Source: Rheinheimera oceanensis
Lineage (GTDB): Bacteria; Pseudomonadota; Gammaproteobacteria; Enterobacterales; Alteromonadaceae
Direction: 5' to 3'
Assembly (NCBI RefSeq): GCF_018831085.1
Contig: NZ_JAGPNM010000001.1
Coordinates: 1 to 64,000, forward strand
Length of the DNA: 64,000 bases
Shown: one piece after another, positions 39,397-48,604 of the stretch
How positions within the stretch are numbered: position 1 is the first letter of the stretch
Layout of the letters: every line of letters starts with the position of its first letter
Translations under genes and position numbers: made by a program
The notes under the pieces: generated by a model
What the model was told of the DNA's origin: nothing
The model's input: the letters and a program-made list of their open reading frames with translations, nothing else
Databases searched by the model: none

Positions 39397-42018
39397 CTAG
39401 CGCAGGTTAGGCGCCAACCAGCTTTGCGCCTGCTCAGGGCTCCAGCCCTTTTTTGCTGCGTACTCGTTAAGCTGATCAACGTCAATTTTGCTAACGGTAA
39501 AATATTTGCTGTCGGGGTGGCCAAAATACCAGCCGCTTACCGCGGCACCGGGCCACATGGCATAGCTTTCGGTAAGCTGAATACCGGTTTGCGCCTCTAC
39601 ATCCAGCAACTGCCACAGTGTGCCTTTTTCAGTGTGTTCCGGGCAGGCCGGGTAACCCGGCGCCGGGCGGATGCCCTGGTACAGCTCGCGAATAAGTTGC
39701 TCGTTATCCAGTTGCTCTGCGGCGGCATAGCCCCAATACTCGCGCCGCACTTTTAAATGCAGGTATTCAGCTAAAGCCTCTGCTAAGCGGTCGGCCAGCG
39801 CTTTTACCATAATGCTGTTGTAATCATCGTGTTCGGCAGCAAACTTAGCGGCAAATTCATCGGCGCCAAAACCGGTGCTAACAGCAAAGCCGCCAATATA
39901 ATCTTTTACGCCGCTAGCCACCGGCGCAATAAAATCGGCCAGGCTGTAATTGGGCGCATTATTTCTAAGCTGCAGTTGCTGGCGCAGGTTATATAAACGG
40001 GCCTTTTCGATGCTACGGCTCTCATCGGTATAAACCACAATATCTTCACCGTCGCTATTGGCCGGGAATAAACCAAATACCGCTTTACCTTTAACATGGC
40101 CGCCGTTAATCATGGTATCCAGCATGGCATTGGCGTCTTTAAACAGCTTGCGCGCTTCTATACCAACTTCAGCATGGTTTAGTATTGCCGGGTACTTGCC
40201 GGATAACTGCCAGGTTAAAAAGAATGGCGTCCAGTCGATATAATCACGCAACAGGTTTAAATCGACATCCTGCCACAGGTGCACGCCGGGTTGGTTTGGT
40301 GCCGGGGCTACTTTGCTGAGATCAAGCCGGAATTTATTCGCTTTTGCCTCGTTAAAACTCAGCAGTTTTTCACCGGGGCGGCTACGGGCATGTTGCTCGC
40401 GCGCCACGGTATATTCGTGTTTAATCCGTGCTAAATAATCCGCTTTGCTCTGTGGTGTAATAAGTGATTGCACCACAGATACACTACGTGAGGCGTTAGG
40501 TACATACACCACGCCGTTCGCATAGTTTGGTTCAATTTTTACCGCGGTATGGGCCTTTGAAGTGGTGGCACCGCCAATTAACAGCGGCTGGGTAAAACCC
40601 AAACGTGTCATCTCTTTGGCGACATGCACCATTTCATCCAGCGACGGTGTAATCAGGCCGGATAAGCCGATAACATCCACATTGTGCTCTTTGGCTACGC
40701 GTAACAGCTCAGCACAAGGCACCATTACACCCAAATCAATCACTTCAAAGTTATTACATTGCAGCACTACACCGACAATATTTTTGCCGATATCATGCAC
40801 ATCGCCTTTTACCGTGGCCAGCAGCACCTTGCCCTGAGCCCTGCCGCCTTCCTTTTCCAGCTCGATAAAAGGCTGTAAATAAGCTACGGCTTTTTTCATT
40901 ACCCGCGCCGATTTCACGACCTGTGGCAGAAACATTTTGCCTTCGCCGAACAAATCGCCCACTACGTTCATGCCGTCCATCAACGGCCCTTCAATTACAT
41001 GCAGCGGTTTTTCCGCCTGTAAGCGTGCTTCTTCGGTGTCAATATCAATAAAGTCGGTAATGCCCTTAACCAGCGCATGTTCCAGCCTTTTGTTTACCGG
41101 CAGGCTGCGCCAGGCATCATCGGCCTTTTCGGCCACACTGCCATCGCCTTTAAACTGCGCAGCAATATCCAGCAAGCGCTCGGTGGCATCACTGCGGCGG
41201 TTAAGAATAACGTCTTCTACGCGCTCTTTCAGTAGCTCAGGAATATCGTCATATACGGTAAGCTGGCCAGCGTTAACTATACCCATATCCATACCGGCAG
41301 CTATAGCATGGTATAAAAACACCGAGTGAATAGCTTCGCGCACCGCATCGTTGCCACGAAATGAGAACGATACATTGGATACACCACCGGAGATTTTCGC
41401 ATGCGGGCACAGGCGCTTGATCTCGCGGGTGGCTTCAATAAAATCTACCGCGTAGTTGTTGTGCTCTTCAATGCCGGTGGCAACGGCAAAAATATTCGGG
41501 TCAAAAATAATGTCCTGTGGCGGAAAACCAATTTGTTCAGTGAGGATGTTATAAGCACGTTGGCAAATTTCGACCTTACGCGCCTTGGTATCGGCCTGGC
41601 CTTGTTCGTCAAACGCCATTACTACCACTGCGGCACCATAGCGACGTAGCAAACGCGCCTGCTGTAAAAACGGCGCTTCGCCCTCTTTTAGCGAAATGGA
41701 GTTAACCACCGCCTTGCCCTGAATGCACTTAAGCGCCGCTTCAATAATGTCCCACTTCGACGAGTCGACCATAACCGGTACCCGTGAAATATCGGGCTCT
41801 GAGGCTAACAGCTGCAGGTAACGCACCATAGCAGCCTTGCTATCGAGCATGGCTTCATCCATGTTGATATCGATGATCTGAGCACCGTTTTCTACCTGCT
41901 GGCGTGCTACATCCAGCGCGGCTTCAAAATCGCCGTTTAAAATCAGCTTTTTAAACTTTGCCGAGCCGGTTACGTTAGTCCGCTCACCAACATTAATAAA
42001 TCGGGCCTGTTGCTGCAT
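39397..42018 (-). CDS. metH: Cobalamin-dependent methionine synthase, folate/B12/activation part
   Basis: 873 residues that correspond to residues ~354-1227 of E. coli MetH. The pterin-binding domain starts [16 protein letters not shown], the B12 domain has [15 protein letters not shown] (the histidine that ligates cobalt), and the C-terminal AdoMet activation domain has the motif [12 protein letters not shown]. The homocysteine domain is on the preceding gene. The ATG at 42016-42018 overlaps the TAA of that gene (TAATG) and is preceded by GGAG inside it, so the two are translationally coupled. The two chains should assemble into a working enzyme that transfers methyl from methyl-folate to homocysteine. 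Confidence 0.92.
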   Translation of the reverse strand: MQQQARFINVGERTNVTGSAKFKKLILNGDFEAALDVARQQVENGAQIIDINMDEAMLDSKAAMVRYLQLLASEPDISRVPVMVDSSKWDIIEAALKCIQGKAVVNSISLKEGEAPFLQQARLLRRYGAAVVVMAFDEQGQADTKARKVEICQRAYNILTEQIGFPPQDIIFDPNIFAVATGIEEHNNYAVDFIEATREIKRLCPHAKISGGVSNVSFSFRGNDAVREAIHSVFLYHAIAAGMDMGIVNAGQLTVYDDIPELLKERVEDVILNRRSDATERLLDIAAQFKGDGSVAEKADDAWRSLPVNKRLEHALVKGITDFIDIDTEEARLQAEKPLHVIEGPLMDGMNVVGDLFGEGKMFLPQVVKSARVMKKAVAYLQPFIELEKEGGRAQGKVLLATVKGDVHDIGKNIVGVVLQCNNFEVIDLGVMVPCAELLRVAKEHNVDVIGLSGLITPSLDEMVHVAKEMTRLGFTQPLLIGGATTSKAHTAVKIEPNYANGVVYVPNASRSVSVVQSLITPQSKADYLARIKHEYTVAREQHARSRPGEKLLSFNEAKANKFRLDLSKVAPAPNQPGVHLWQDVDLNLLRDYIDWTPFFLTWQLSGKYPAILNHAEVGIEARKLFKDANAMLDTMINGGHVKGKAVFGLFPANSDGEDIVVYTDESRSIEKARLYNLRQQLQLRNNAPNYSLADFIAPVASGVKDYIGGFAVSTGFGADEFAAKFAAEHDDYNSIMVKALADRLAEALAEYLHLKVRREYWGYAAAEQLDNEQLIRELYQGIRPAPGYPACPEHTEKGTLWQLLDVEAQTGIQLTESYAMWPGAAVSGWYFGHPDSKYFTVSKIDVDQLNEYAAKKGWSPEQAQSWLAPNLR

Positions 42019-43082
42019 TACCACTCCAGAGAAAAGGCTTCAAGGCCAGCTAAATGAAAACTATGGCTGGGCGCTTTGGGCTGGCGTGGCGGCGCATTTT
42101 TTACCGCATCCGCTATGGCTTTAATATGCTCTGGCGTAGTACCACAGCATCCGCCGACAATATTTAAAAAGCCTTGTTTGGCCCAATCGCTAATTTCTGC
42201 GGCCATTTCAGTGGCACCCAGATCATATTCGCCAAATTCGTTAGGCAAACCGGCATTAGGGTGTACTGATACATAAGCCTCAGACACACCAGATAAGGTT
42301 TCAACATAAGGCCGCAGTAAATCCGGGCCCAGGGCGCAGTTAAGGCCAAAACACACCGGTTCAACATGGGCCAGGCTGTAGTAAAAAGCCTCAGTGGTTT
42401 GCCCTGACAAAGTACGGCCGGAGGCATCGGTAATAGTACCGGAGATCATTACCGGCAGTTTAAAACCCACTTCATCAAATACTTTTAACACCGCAAAGGC
42501 CGCCGCTTTTGCATTTAGCGTATCGAAAATGGTTTCCAGCATAATAATGTCGGCGCCACCTTCAATTAAAGCATGGGTTGATTCGGTATAAGCATCCACT
42601 AATTCATCAAAGCTAACATTGCGAAAACCGGGGTCATTTACATCCGGTGATATCGACGCTGTGCGGTTAGTTGGCCCGAGCACGCCAGCGACAAAGCGCG
42701 GCTTATGTGGCTCAAGCTTGGTTACTTCATCGCATACTTTCCGTGCTAAGGCGGCAGATTCACGGTTAATCCGTGCCGATAAACTTTCCATCTGGTAATC
42801 GGCCATGGCAATACTGGTAGCATTAAAGCTGTTGGTTTCGACAATATCGGCGCCAGCCAGCAGATACTGACGGTGAATATCGGTAATCAGATCCGGCTGG
42901 CTTAATACCAGTAAATCATTGTTGCCTTTTACATCGCACGGCCAATTGGCAAATTCGCTGCCACGGTAATCGGCTTCTTGCAGGCGATGCTGCTGGATCA
43001 TGGTACCCATAGCGCCATCAAGAATAAAAATACGCTCAGATAACAGCTTACGAAAATGTTCAGGCGTTAGTCTTGCAGTCAT
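42018..43082 (-). CDS. metH: Cobalamin-dependent methionine synthase, homocysteine-binding part
   Basis: A 354-residue protein equal to the N-terminal homocysteine-methyltransferase barrel of Met[10 protein letters not shown] opens the barrel. The zinc ligands are present: the cysteine in GLNCALGP and the pair in [11 protein letters not shown]. It stops at GLEAFSLEW, exactly the linker where E. coli MetH crosses into the pterin domain. The rest is encoded by the overlapping next gene. It lies 27 bp after metA and shares its operon. Either a stable gene fission or a recent frameshift would look like this; the coupled start argues for fission. Confidence 0.9.
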   Translation of the reverse strand: MTARLTPEHFRKLLSERIFILDGAMGTMIQQHRLQEADYRGSEFANWPCDVKGNNDLLVLSQPDLITDIHRQYLLAGADIVETNSFNATSIAMADYQMESLSARINRESAALARKVCDEVTKLEPHKPRFVAGVLGPTNRTASISPDVNDPGFRNVSFDELVDAYTESTHALIEGGADIIMLETIFDTLNAKAAAFAVLKVFDEVGFKLPVMISGTITDASGRTLSGQTTEAFYYSLAHVEPVCFGLNCALGPDLLRPYVETLSGVSEAYVSVHPNAGLPNEFGEYDLGATEMAAEISDWAKQGFLNIVGGCCGTTPEHIKAIADAVKNAPPRQPKAPSHSFHLAGLEAFSLEW

Positions 43083-43109
43083 AAAGTGCTCGTTGTAATT
43101 CTAATTAGC

Positions 43110-44036
43110 TTAAGCGCTGCGGCCAATTTGGCTTAACTCAAACGGCGTGGCCTGATAAACATAATAGTTCAGCCAGTTACTGAACAGTAAAAAGGCGTGA
43201 CTTTGCCACAGCTTTTGCGGCCCTTGCAAGGGGTCATTGTGGCGGTAGTAGTTTTCCGGCAGCTTGGCCGCCACACCGGCAGCTAAATCGCGCTGATATT
43301 CTTCATCCAGCGTGGTTAAATCGTATTCCGGGTGGCCGGTAACAAACACCCGGCTGCCACTGCTGTTTTGCAGTAAATAAGCACCGGTTACATCAGCTTC
43401 GGCCAGAATATGTAAGTCGTCATGCTGCTGGTATTTTTGCTTCGGCACCTGGGCATAGCGCGAATGCGGCACTAAAAACTCGTCATCAAAACCGCGCACC
43501 AACGGGCACAGCGGCTGGCTTACCTGCTGCCAGTACACACCGGATAATTTTTCACCGCGGATTTCACGCTGCAAACCATAGTATTGATACAGCGCCGCAT
43601 GTGCCGCCCAGCACAAAAATAAGGTCGAGGTAACATTGTTATCGGCCCAGCGCAAAATATCGCCAAACTGCGCCCAGTAGGTGACATCTTCATAATCAAC
43701 CAGCCCCAGCGGCGCACCGGTAATAATAAGGCCATCATACTTTTGCTGCTGCACTTCTGAGAAATAACGGTAAAAGCAGTTTAAATGGCTTGGCGGCGTG
43801 TTTTTACTGACATGGTCGTCAATGCGCAGCAAGTCAACATCCACCTGTAGCGGGCTGTTGGCCAGTAAACGCAATAGCTGAATTTCGGTAGCTATTTTAT
43901 TAGGCATTAAATTTAAAATAGCAATTTTCAACGGCCGGATATCCTGCGACTGCGCCCGGCTTTCGGTCATTACAAACACATTTTCGGCCGACAGCGCTTC
44001 TACCGCCGGCAACTGATCGATCACTTTAATAGGCAT
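43110..44036 (-). CDS. metA: Homoserine O-succinyltransferase
   Basis: A 308-residue enzyme for the first committed step of methionine synthesis, activating homoserine by acylation. KIAILNLMPNKIATEIQLLR near the N-terminus, the nucleophile cysteine in LFLCWAAHAALY, and the histidine in VTGHPEYD are conserved. The second ATG (44036) is chosen because E. coli MetA begins MPI-; an ATG two codons earlier is equally possible. It leads the metA-metH operon and has a MetJ-box array upstream. Acyl donor specificity (succinyl or acetyl) cannot be read safely. Confidence 0.93.
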   Translation of the reverse strand: MPIKVIDQLPAVEALSAENVFVMTESRAQSQDIRPLKIAILNLMPNKIATEIQLLRLLANSPLQVDVDLLRIDDHVSKNTPPSHLNCFYRYFSEVQQQKYDGLIITGAPLGLVDYEDVTYWAQFGDILRWADNNVTSTLFLCWAAHAALYQYYGLQREIRGEKLSGVYWQQVSQPLCPLVRGFDDEFLVPHSRYAQVPKQKYQQHDDLHILAEADVTGAYLLQNSSGSRVFVTGHPEYDLTTLDEEYQRDLAAGVAAKLPENYYRHNDPLQGPQKLWQSHAFLLFSNWLNYYVYQATPFELSQIGRSA

Positions 44037-44092
44037 AGCCATACCCGGTTAACTGACATAAGCGCTACTTTGCGCAAAAGCAGCCTCAAAGT

Positions 44093-44116
44093 CAACTTCT
44101 ATACGTTTAGATGGCT
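44093..44116 (-). promoter_or_regulatory. MetJ box array upstream of metA
   Basis: Read on the minus strand, three adjoining 8-bp units AGCCATCT, AAACGTAT and AGAAGTTG match the MetJ box AGACGTCT at 6, 6 and 5 positions of 8. MetJ binds such tandem boxes with S-adenosylmethionine. The array ends 57 bp before the metA start. Confidence 0.6.
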
Positions 44117-44249
44117 AAATAATAAGAGCCTATTGTCAGCATTGCGCTACAGCCAACCATAGTGATGGCAGCTAAACGATTGCTGAAAAAGGCGTTAACG
44201 GCTATTTTGAGTACAATATTTTTGGCGTGGCAACTTATCAGGGTAACTT

Positions 44250-44582
44250 ATGGCAGTACAAATTATTCCACTTATCAAGGCGCTTGCTCCTTATCTGACA
44301 ACAATAGCCACCAGCGCTATTCCGGCGTTTACCTCAAAATCAGAAGCGGCCAAGTCAGACCCTGTGGTTGCACAGCAAATTACAGAGTTGCAGGATGCGG
44401 TAACAAAAAATGCCCAGTCGCTGCATATTATTGCCGAGCAATTACAAAAGGTTATTACCTCTGCCGAGGAGGCATCAGTAGAAGCACAGCGACAGGTTGC
44501 TACCTATAAAGCTTTAGTGTTGGGCAGCAGTATTGTTTCTGTTATTGCCATTGGGGTAGCGATTTATAGCCTGGTTACTTAA
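44250..44582 (+). CDS. Small coiled-coil protein with C-terminal membrane helix
   Basis: I do not recognise this 110-residue protein. The N-terminal half is a weakly hydrophobic helix (IIPLIKALAPYLTTIATSA). The middle (residues ~40-85) is a polar, heptad-like stretch rich in Q, E and A, predicted to be a coiled coil. A single membrane helix (88-107) ends the chain, so it is tail-anchored with the bulk in the cytoplasm. CAGGG precedes the ATG. It diverges from metA and converges with the desaturase. Such tail-anchored helices occur in some defence and cell-shape proteins, but no function is claimed. Confidence 0.55.
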   Translation: MAVQIIPLIKALAPYLTTIATSAIPAFTSKSEAAKSDPVVAQQITELQDAVTKNAQSLHIIAEQLQKVITSAEEASVEAQRQVATYKALVLGSSIVSVIAIGVAIYSLVT

Positions 44583-44614
44583 GCCTGTGCGCCTTCAAAC
44601 GGCTGCATCTGGCT

Positions 44615-45583
44615 TTATTGCCTGCCTCTTCTGATAAACTTTGCGATCTTACAATCTTCCGGCACCCGCTCTACCCGCCTGTCCAGATTGATAGCTTCGG
44701 TAACTAACTCTGCCCGTGCAGGTAACTGTTGTGGCAAGCGAATATTCTTAACAATACCTAAGTTATGCAGTGCATTTAGCACCCACCAGCCCGGATCTGG
44801 TTCATCGGTATAGAGCCCCAGCATTGCTGAACCAGGATAGGCATGATGATTATTGTGCCAGGCCTCCCCCATGGAAAGCAGGCCTGCCAGGCGAATATTA
44901 TGCCCCTGCACAGCAGCACCTTCTACCCGCCAGGTGCGTTCACCATCATTGTGTGCGAAATAGCCTATAAGCCAGTGGCCACCTACTGATACCACTATCC
45001 GTACTGACACGCCCCAAACCAGCCAGCTCAGGCCGCCAATCCAATATAATGGTATGGCAACTACCAGTTGTTGCAGCAGCCATGCTTTTTCAATAAACCG
45101 GTAAAACCGGTCAGAAAGAACCTTGTCTTCGATATTAAATTCAGGCCCGTTTGCTAACCGCAGGTCGCAGTTTAGTTGCCACCAGGCATCCTTTAACATT
45201 CCGGAGCCATGTAACAGGTAATTATGACAGCGGGTTTGGCGCTGCGCCCAATCCCGCAAGTCATGTTGTTTTATCATGCCAATTGGCCCGGCCATACCTA
45301 CCAGAGTTCCAAGGTAAACAAACAGATACTCCATCCATTTAGGGCATTCGTATGATCTGTGGATCAAAAGTCTGTGCATACCAAGCGAGTGACCAAAGCA
45401 CAAAGTGATTGCGGTCAGCACTATAAATATACCAACCGACGAAAGCGTTGCTACTACGGGGGCCACAAGTACAGCCACAAACAAATTAGCAAGAAACCAA
45501 ACAGACTTAACGGGGCTCCACACTACCTTGCCAATATAAGCATCGGTATAGCTGTTTGCTTTAACTCTTTCGGTGTTTAGCAT
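44615..45583 (-). CDS. Membrane acyl-lipid/acyl-CoA desaturase
   Basis: A 322-residue integral-membrane di-iron desaturase that should put a cis double bond into acyl chains to keep membranes fluid. Three histidine boxes are visible: HRLLIH (HxxxxH), the middle box around RDWAQRQTRCHNYLLH, and HNNHH. About four helices surround them. The ATG at 45583 behind CCGGAG is chosen over an upstream frame of 25 unconserved residues. It lies at the edge of the cassette-like island; whether it belongs to the core genome is not clear. Confidence 0.82.
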   Translation of the reverse strand: MLNTERVKANSYTDAYIGKVVWSPVKSVWFLANLFVAVLVAPVVATLSSVGIFIVLTAITLCFGHSLGMHRLLIHRSYECPKWMEYLFVYLGTLVGMAGPIGMIKQHDLRDWAQRQTRCHNYLLHGSGMLKDAWWQLNCDLRLANGPEFNIEDKVLSDRFYRFIEKAWLLQQLVVAIPLYWIGGLSWLVWGVSVRIVVSVGGHWLIGYFAHNDGERTWRVEGAAVQGHNIRLAGLLSMGEAWHNNHHAYPGSAMLGLYTDEPDPGWWVLNALHNLGIVKNIRLPQQLPARAELVTEAINLDRRVERVPEDCKIAKFIRRGRQ

Positions 45584-45642
45584 GGATCTCCGGAGGCAGT
45601 AATATGCATTTTTATCTGCTCTATTTATTGCTTTGTAGTGGT

Positions 45643-46056
45643 CTAATTTAACCCACAAAACTTTATAAAGTTGATAACTGACATAATTTGAGGTGCAGCG
45701 CCTAGCGCATCAACGTTAGCAAAAGCGGGATCGTCTAAGGAATCAGACTGAGGAAATACAACGGTTACCGTATCACCAGTGTTGTCATTATAAATCGCGG
45801 CCCACAAGGTTGATTTACGCTCAATTGCCAATTCTGTATAAACGCACATCATCCATCGGGAAGCTGGCGCAGAACGCTGCTGAAATCCAGGTATGTTTAA
45901 CGTCGAATAACCGTTTTCTCTTGCTACTTCAGTGACCACATAATCAAAGGCCGTTATACCTCTTTCTTTTGACGACATGGTAAAGAGTTCACTGGCGTTT
46001 ATGTTTGCAGTAAACACCGCTGAAGTTAGCAACAACGTTAGTAAAATAGTTTTCAT
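45643..46056 (-). CDS. Secreted hypothetical protein in cassette-like island
   Basis: Not recognised. 137 residues from an ATG behind CAAGGAG; a signal peptide to about residue 22 (ending INAS) is followed by a mature domain with two cysteines (in MMCVYTEL and at the end in FIKFCGLN) that may form a disulfide. It is likely periplasmic. It lies last in a row of five minus-strand genes whose arrangement resembles integron cassettes. No function is proposed. Confidence 0.6.
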   Translation of the reverse strand: MKTILLTLLLTSAVFTANINASELFTMSSKERGITAFDYVVTEVARENGYSTLNIPGFQQRSAPASRWMMCVYTELAIERKSTLWAAIYNDNTGDTVTVVFPQSDSLDDPAFANVDALGAAPQIMSVINFIKFCGLN

Positions 46057-46135
46057 AAGATGCTCCTTGCAGATATATAGATGCGCGAATTTTTGAGCGT
46101 TGCTGCAGCAACAAAAAACTAAAAATCGTATAATT

Positions 46136-46561
46136 TTAAGACGTTGTATTCTCCACCTTGTTAGGTTTGCTACGTAGTCGATGCAACGCGAACGTTCCAC
46201 GGACAGACGAAATAAAAAATACAGTAATGAATCCAGCCATTACAGCGCCATCAAACTTTTCGGTAATATGGATTTGATAAAGCTTTTCAGCAATAAATAC
46301 TAAAAGCCCAAATACTGCAGCGAAACGGCTTTCTTTATAAATACCAAATGCAATCAGTGTGAATAACACTGCATCAACATATGCCCAAGCATCGATAAAA
46401 CTAACTACGGTGCTTTGAGATACTAAAGCCCACGTTGCAAAAGCAGCAGTCAACACAGCGACGAGCCCGGCAGCTCCCACGCCATAGCCCACAGCTTTCT
46501 TGGCAGATTCCAACGAACTAACATCTGGCCAGAAAAAATTATCGTTTTTGGTGTTGCTCAC
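46136..46561 (-). CDS. Small integral membrane protein in cassette-like island
   Basis: Not assigned a function. 141 residues from a GTG behind AGGAG. After a soluble lead (WPDVSSLESAKKAVGYGV) come four hydrophobic helices. Small membrane proteins with a similar lead-in are frequent in integron cassettes of marine bacteria, by my recollection. It is bounded upstream by an attC-like site (46581-46644). The stop is followed by a 14-bp palindrome, GTTGCTGCAGCAAC (46098-46111). Confidence 0.6.
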   Translation of the reverse strand: MSNTKNDNFFWPDVSSLESAKKAVGYGVGAAGLVAVLTAAFATWALVSQSTVVSFIDAWAYVDAVLFTLIAFGIYKESRFAAVFGLLVFIAEKLYQIHITEKFDGAVMAGFITVFFISSVRGTFALHRLRSKPNKVENTTS

Positions 46562-46580
46562 TTCTATCTCCTGACTAATT

Positions 46581-46644
46581 GCTTAAACTGCAACGCATCA
46601 ATCAGTCGACGCATTAGTGGTCGGCTGCATTGGTTTGTTAGCTC
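46581..46644 (-). other. attC-like recombination site (second)
   Basis: Read on the minus strand, GAGCTAAC (R''-like) is followed by TGCAGCC, a 30-base loop, then GCGTTGCA and GTTTAAGC (R'-like). It lies directly between the stop of the serine-hydrolase gene and the ribosome site of the next gene, as a cassette's attC should. The R' box departs from the GTTRRRY consensus, so the call is tentative. Confidence 0.4.
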
Positions 46645-46657
46645 ATAAATTTGTAGG

Positions 46658-47668
46658 TTAAATCTCTTTCGAAGTTAAAATCTTAAGTTCGTTCAACAGT
46701 TTGTATAACGTCGATTTATTGCCATCACTAGACATTAAAATAATTACAGTCCCAGAGATGAAGTCATGGTGTTTAATCGTGTGATGGCTGGGATTTGAGC
46801 CATCATGCTCCCAGGAAACCAAAGCGCCATTGCCGTCGACGAAGAATTTGCCAAAATCAAAGTAAGCTCTGTTCGTTTGCCCCGACAAACTATCACCAGG
46901 CAATACCTGCTTCAATTGATCTGTACTTAGCAATGCGCCATTCCAAAGAGCATTTTCAAACTTAAACAAGTCTAGCGGCGTTACGTAGATAGTTAAACCT
47001 GCCATATTCGTCGGAAAGTCACCTGAAACAACAGTTTTGGATACCTGCTCACTTTCGGTTTGATGAAATGCATGTGTCATGCCCGCCACTTTGAAAATTG
47101 AAGAATCAACATAATCTGCATAGCTTTGCCCGGTGATGCTTTCGACTATCAGAGCGCGAACAACAACGTTCAAATTTGTATACTTGTAACCAGTTCCAGG
47201 TTCAAAAGCTGGCGTTCCCTGCTGGATCTGCTGAATCGCATCGGCCGTAGTAATGCCCTTTTTCCACTTTACATCCGGCAAGCCTGAAGTGTGAGTAAGT
47301 ATATGCTCTATAGTTATTTTATTGGCCCACGCAGGCAATGCATCAACGTATCTTGCAATGCTGTCCTGATACTTCAGTTTGTTTTTTGCAGCAAGCTGCA
47401 TGATAGAAACCGTCGTAAATTCTTTCCCCACAGAACCTGGACTGAATAAGTGATTAGCGGTAAGTGGAATTGTTTTTACTGCATCGGCATAGCCAACACT
47501 TTTCTGCAAAAGAATCTGGTCCCCACGTCCAACCACTATCGTGCCGTTGAAACCTGTTTCCTGTACAGTTTTTTCGATGCTACCCCAGTAGTCGATACTC
47601 AAGGCTTCTTTTGCACATACGGGTAAAATTAGAAGAAAAGCATTTAAGAATAGTAAGAGTAACTTCAT
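46658..47668 (-). CDS. Serine hydrolase, class C beta-lactamase / PBP-like family
   Basis: A 336-residue secreted serine hydrolase. The start at 47668 gives a clean signal peptide ending PVCAKE; the open frame 28 codons longer is non-homologous. The family's three motifs are intact: SVGK (Ser79-Lys82), YTN in YKYTNLN, and HDG in WEHDGSNPS, which replaces KTG. Relatives include esterases, D-aminopeptidases and beta-lactamase-like proteins, so resistance cannot be assumed. Both ends lie beside attC-like sites. Confidence 0.82.
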   Translation of the reverse strand: MKLLLLFLNAFLLILPVCAKEALSIDYWGSIEKTVQETGFNGTIVVGRGDQILLQKSVGYADAVKTIPLTANHLFSPGSVGKEFTTVSIMQLAAKNKLKYQDSIARYVDALPAWANKITIEHILTHTSGLPDVKWKKGITTADAIQQIQQGTPAFEPGTGYKYTNLNVVVRALIVESITGQSYADYVDSSIFKVAGMTHAFHQTESEQVSKTVVSGDFPTNMAGLTIYVTPLDLFKFENALWNGALLSTDQLKQVLPGDSLSGQTNRAYFDFGKFFVDGNGALVSWEHDGSNPSHHTIKHHDFISGTVIILMSSDGNKSTLYKLLNELKILTSKEI

Positions 47669-47910
47669 ATTAGGTCCATTTTCATGAGCAACACAGCCCG
47701 CAGTGGCGAGCGTAGCTAGTACAGCAGCATCAAAAAAAGCCAGTTCCGCCATAGGCGCAACACTTGATACGGGAGGTCAGTTACACCTTACCCGACGGGG
47801 ACTTACACCCTGCAAGATGCATCAAGCTTTGCTTGACACACTAACGCCGCACGCATACACGCGAACTTGTGAACGTCGCCGGGGCCGCAGGCCCCGAATG
47901 CCGCACTTTG
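47669..47910 (-). other. Cassette leader with attC-like site and possible intron relic
   Basis: 242 bp between cassette genes. The right part is the attC-like site 47841-47916. The left part (about 47753-47840), read on the minus strand, contains AGGGTGTAAGTCCCCG and AAGGTGTAACTGACC. This recalls the conserved 5' domain of group II introns, a class that targets attC sites. No intron protein gene is present, so at most a relic is here. Confidence 0.3.
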
Positions 47911-47916
47911 TTAGGC
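47841..47916 (-). other. attC-like recombination site (first)
   Basis: Read on the minus strand: GCCTAAC (R''), a spacer, GCGGCAT (L''), a loop with the hairpin GGGGCC-TGC-GGCCCC, ATGCGTGC (L') and GCGTTAG (R'). The L' arm has the extra base expected of attC. The stop TAA of the upstream gene lies inside R'', a common feature of cassettes. The total of 76 bp is within the known size range. Confidence 0.65.
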
Positions 47917-48096
47917 TTTTGCATTTAGCTCTTGCTCAGTCTTATATATCAGGATTTCCAAAACTGATGCGTCATTTGCGATGTCAGCGTAAGCTTCTTC
48001 ATCAATTTCATCCGAGCGCAGCTGAGCTTCTAAATGCTCCATGTATTTGTGCAAGGCTGCTAAAGCAATTACTTTTTCTTTTTGAGAAAGCTCCAT
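47911..48096 (-). CDS. Small acidic protein, probable partner of the Tse2-like toxin
   Basis: A 61-residue, strongly helical, acidic protein (many E and D, ending NAKA). The ATG follows AAGGAAGG with the toxin stop 2 bp ahead, so the two are translationally coupled. Its size, charge and position downstream of a toxin gene fit an antitoxin or immunity protein, like the small helical Tsi2. I see no clear sequence match to Tsi2. Its stop lies in the R'' box of an attC-like site, so toxin and partner would move as one cassette. Confidence 0.6.
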   Translation of the reverse strand: MELSQKEKVIALAALHKYMEHLEAQLRSDEIDEEAYADIANDASVLEILIYKTEQELNAKA

Positions 48097-48098
48097 AT

Positions 48099-48527
48099 TT
48101 ACACCTTCCTTTGCGCTACGGGGAAATCAGGCATAGCGACAGCCGAGAAATCTTTAAGCTTCTGAATAAAAGATGAAAGTGGCATGTCATGTAGAGGGCG
48201 GATAGTGTAGTGAATTTGCCCAGTAACCGGATTCATACCTTTATCTCGACTTACTCGCATTCCTGAAGGAATTTGCGCACCTTTAGGTAATTTCCACCAA
48301 CGATTACCGAAACGCAGATTGGGCTTGTTGAACAGCGAGATCCCTCCCGACTCATGGTCCACCCAATCTATACCGCCTTTCTTGTATATTTTAAGATCAT
48401 GAACCTGAGCAAGTTCACGTGGTGGCATTGTACGGGGCTTGTGCATTTGAGGGGTTGTCGTAGTTCCGTGCCTGAATAAATCTACTGGCAATTTTTCAAA
48501 ATATAGCTCTTCTATAATTTGGCTCAT
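48099..48527 (-). CDS. Tse2-family toxin (ADP-ribosyltransferase-like)
   Basis: A 142-residue protein similar in its whole length to Pseudomonas Tse2, a cytotoxin related to ADP-ribosyltransferases. The matching pattern is LFRHG (residues 17-21), a glycine-aspartate stretch with GGISLFN (61-67), then a hydrophobic loop, and IHYTIRP (105-111) before a C-terminal helix. Tse2 is a type VI effector, but no secretion gene is here and the gene is coupled to a small acidic protein. A chromosomal toxin-antitoxin role is more likely. AGGAGAG precedes the ATG. The assignment rests on recalled family sequence. Confidence 0.7.
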   Translation of the reverse strand: MSQIIEELYFEKLPVDLFRHGTTTTPQMHKPRTMPPRELAQVHDLKIYKKGGIDWVDHESGGISLFNKPNLRFGNRWWKLPKGAQIPSGMRVSRDKGMNPVTGQIHYTIRPLHDMPLSSFIQKLKDFSAVAMPDFPVAQRKV

Positions 48528-48604
48528 TTCAACTCTCCTATGTTTGAGCTTTATTTCTGATCTCGAATCTGATTAGCCTAAATAATATTATTCAAAGGAT
48601 CTAA

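Noticed and set aside
39397..43082. Reading the two metH genes as a pseudogene
   Set aside because: Both parts keep full domains and active-site motifs, and the second gene has its own start and ribosome site overlapping the first stop.
46081..46170. A third attC site after the small membrane-protein gene
   Set aside because: A GTTAGGT box exists at 46160-46166, but it lies within the coding end, and no partner R' box was found to its left; only a 14-bp palindrome is present.
46658..47668. Antibiotic-resistance beta-lactamase
   Set aside because: Motifs fit the wider class C serine-hydrolase family (SVGK, YTN, HDG), but HDG in place of KTG is more typical of esterases and peptidases.
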